Assembly (NCBI GenBank): GCA_040002995.1
Contig: JBDUDK010000118.1
Coordinates: forward strand, 1 to 12,218
DNA: 12,218 nucleotides
Direction: 5' to 3'
Origin: JBDUDK01 sp040002995
GTDB lineage: Bacteria; Actinomycetota; Acidimicrobiia; Acidimicrobiales; Ilumatobacteraceae
Shown here: positions 12,218 to 12,218 of the stretch, piece by piece
How positions within the stretch are numbered: position 1 is the stretch's first letter
How the letters are laid out: each line of letters starts with the position of its first letter
The notes under the pieces: model-generated
Database searches by the model: none
The model's input: the letters and a program-made list of their open reading frames with translations, nothing else
What the model was told of the DNA's origin: nothing
Translations under genes and position numbers: made by a program

Positions 12218-12218
12218 C

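Overview
The window looks like chromosomal DNA of a high-GC actinobacterium, most likely from class Acidimicrobiia. This is inferred from codon use, the GYWLVAADGGIFSFGDA-type repeats on a secreted enzyme, the trigger factor/ClpP pair, DUF1206 and HTTM proteins, and small Thr/Ser/Ala-rich lipoproteins. No rRNA or other decisive marker is present. Genes are tightly packed, and four same-strand pairs share a 4-base ATGA stop/start overlap.

Left part (1-3576): the trigger factor gene (tig) and the start of clpP read leftward as a protein-quality-control operon. A small basic 81-residue protein reads rightward. Convergent to it is a secreted L,D-transpeptidase made of a signal peptide, six tandem beta-type repeats, a peptidoglycan-binding domain and a YkuD catalytic domain. 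A tRNA-Pro(TGG) follows. tig and the transpeptidase both have a TACACT hexamer 9-10 bases before the ATG, which suggests near-leaderless transcripts.

Middle (3766-7256): a DUF1330 protein; a lipoprotein, an HTTM-type membrane protein and a small membrane-anchored protein in a leftward cluster; and, divergent from these, a membrane-anchored endonuclease/exonuclease/phosphatase (EEP) protein.

Lipid operon (7216-9640, minus strand): a PAP2 phosphatase, a DUF1206 membrane protein and a recognisable phosphatidylcholine synthase (Pcs), all joined by ATGA overlaps. Pcs would make phosphatidylcholine from CDP-diacylglycerol and choline. Its 3' end overlaps the convergent EEP gene by 41 bp.

Right part (9711-12218): a secreted low-complexity protein with two copies of an SNEDPTHEA acidic motif around a His-rich spacer, followed by a hairpin terminator. 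Then comes what looks like a very small tRNA-targeted integrative element (10452-12185). It is bounded by 40-bp direct repeats: the right copy is the 5' half of an intact tRNA-Gly(TCC), and the left copy is a detached 5' half. Between them are a complete tyrosine recombinase, an apparently N-terminally truncated Ala-rich gene, and a tiny lipoprotein. This is the most unusual part of the window, because the shared sequence is the 5' half of the tRNA rather than the usual 3' part, so integration would replace the tRNA promoter. It may be a minimal element or the collapsed remnant of a larger island.
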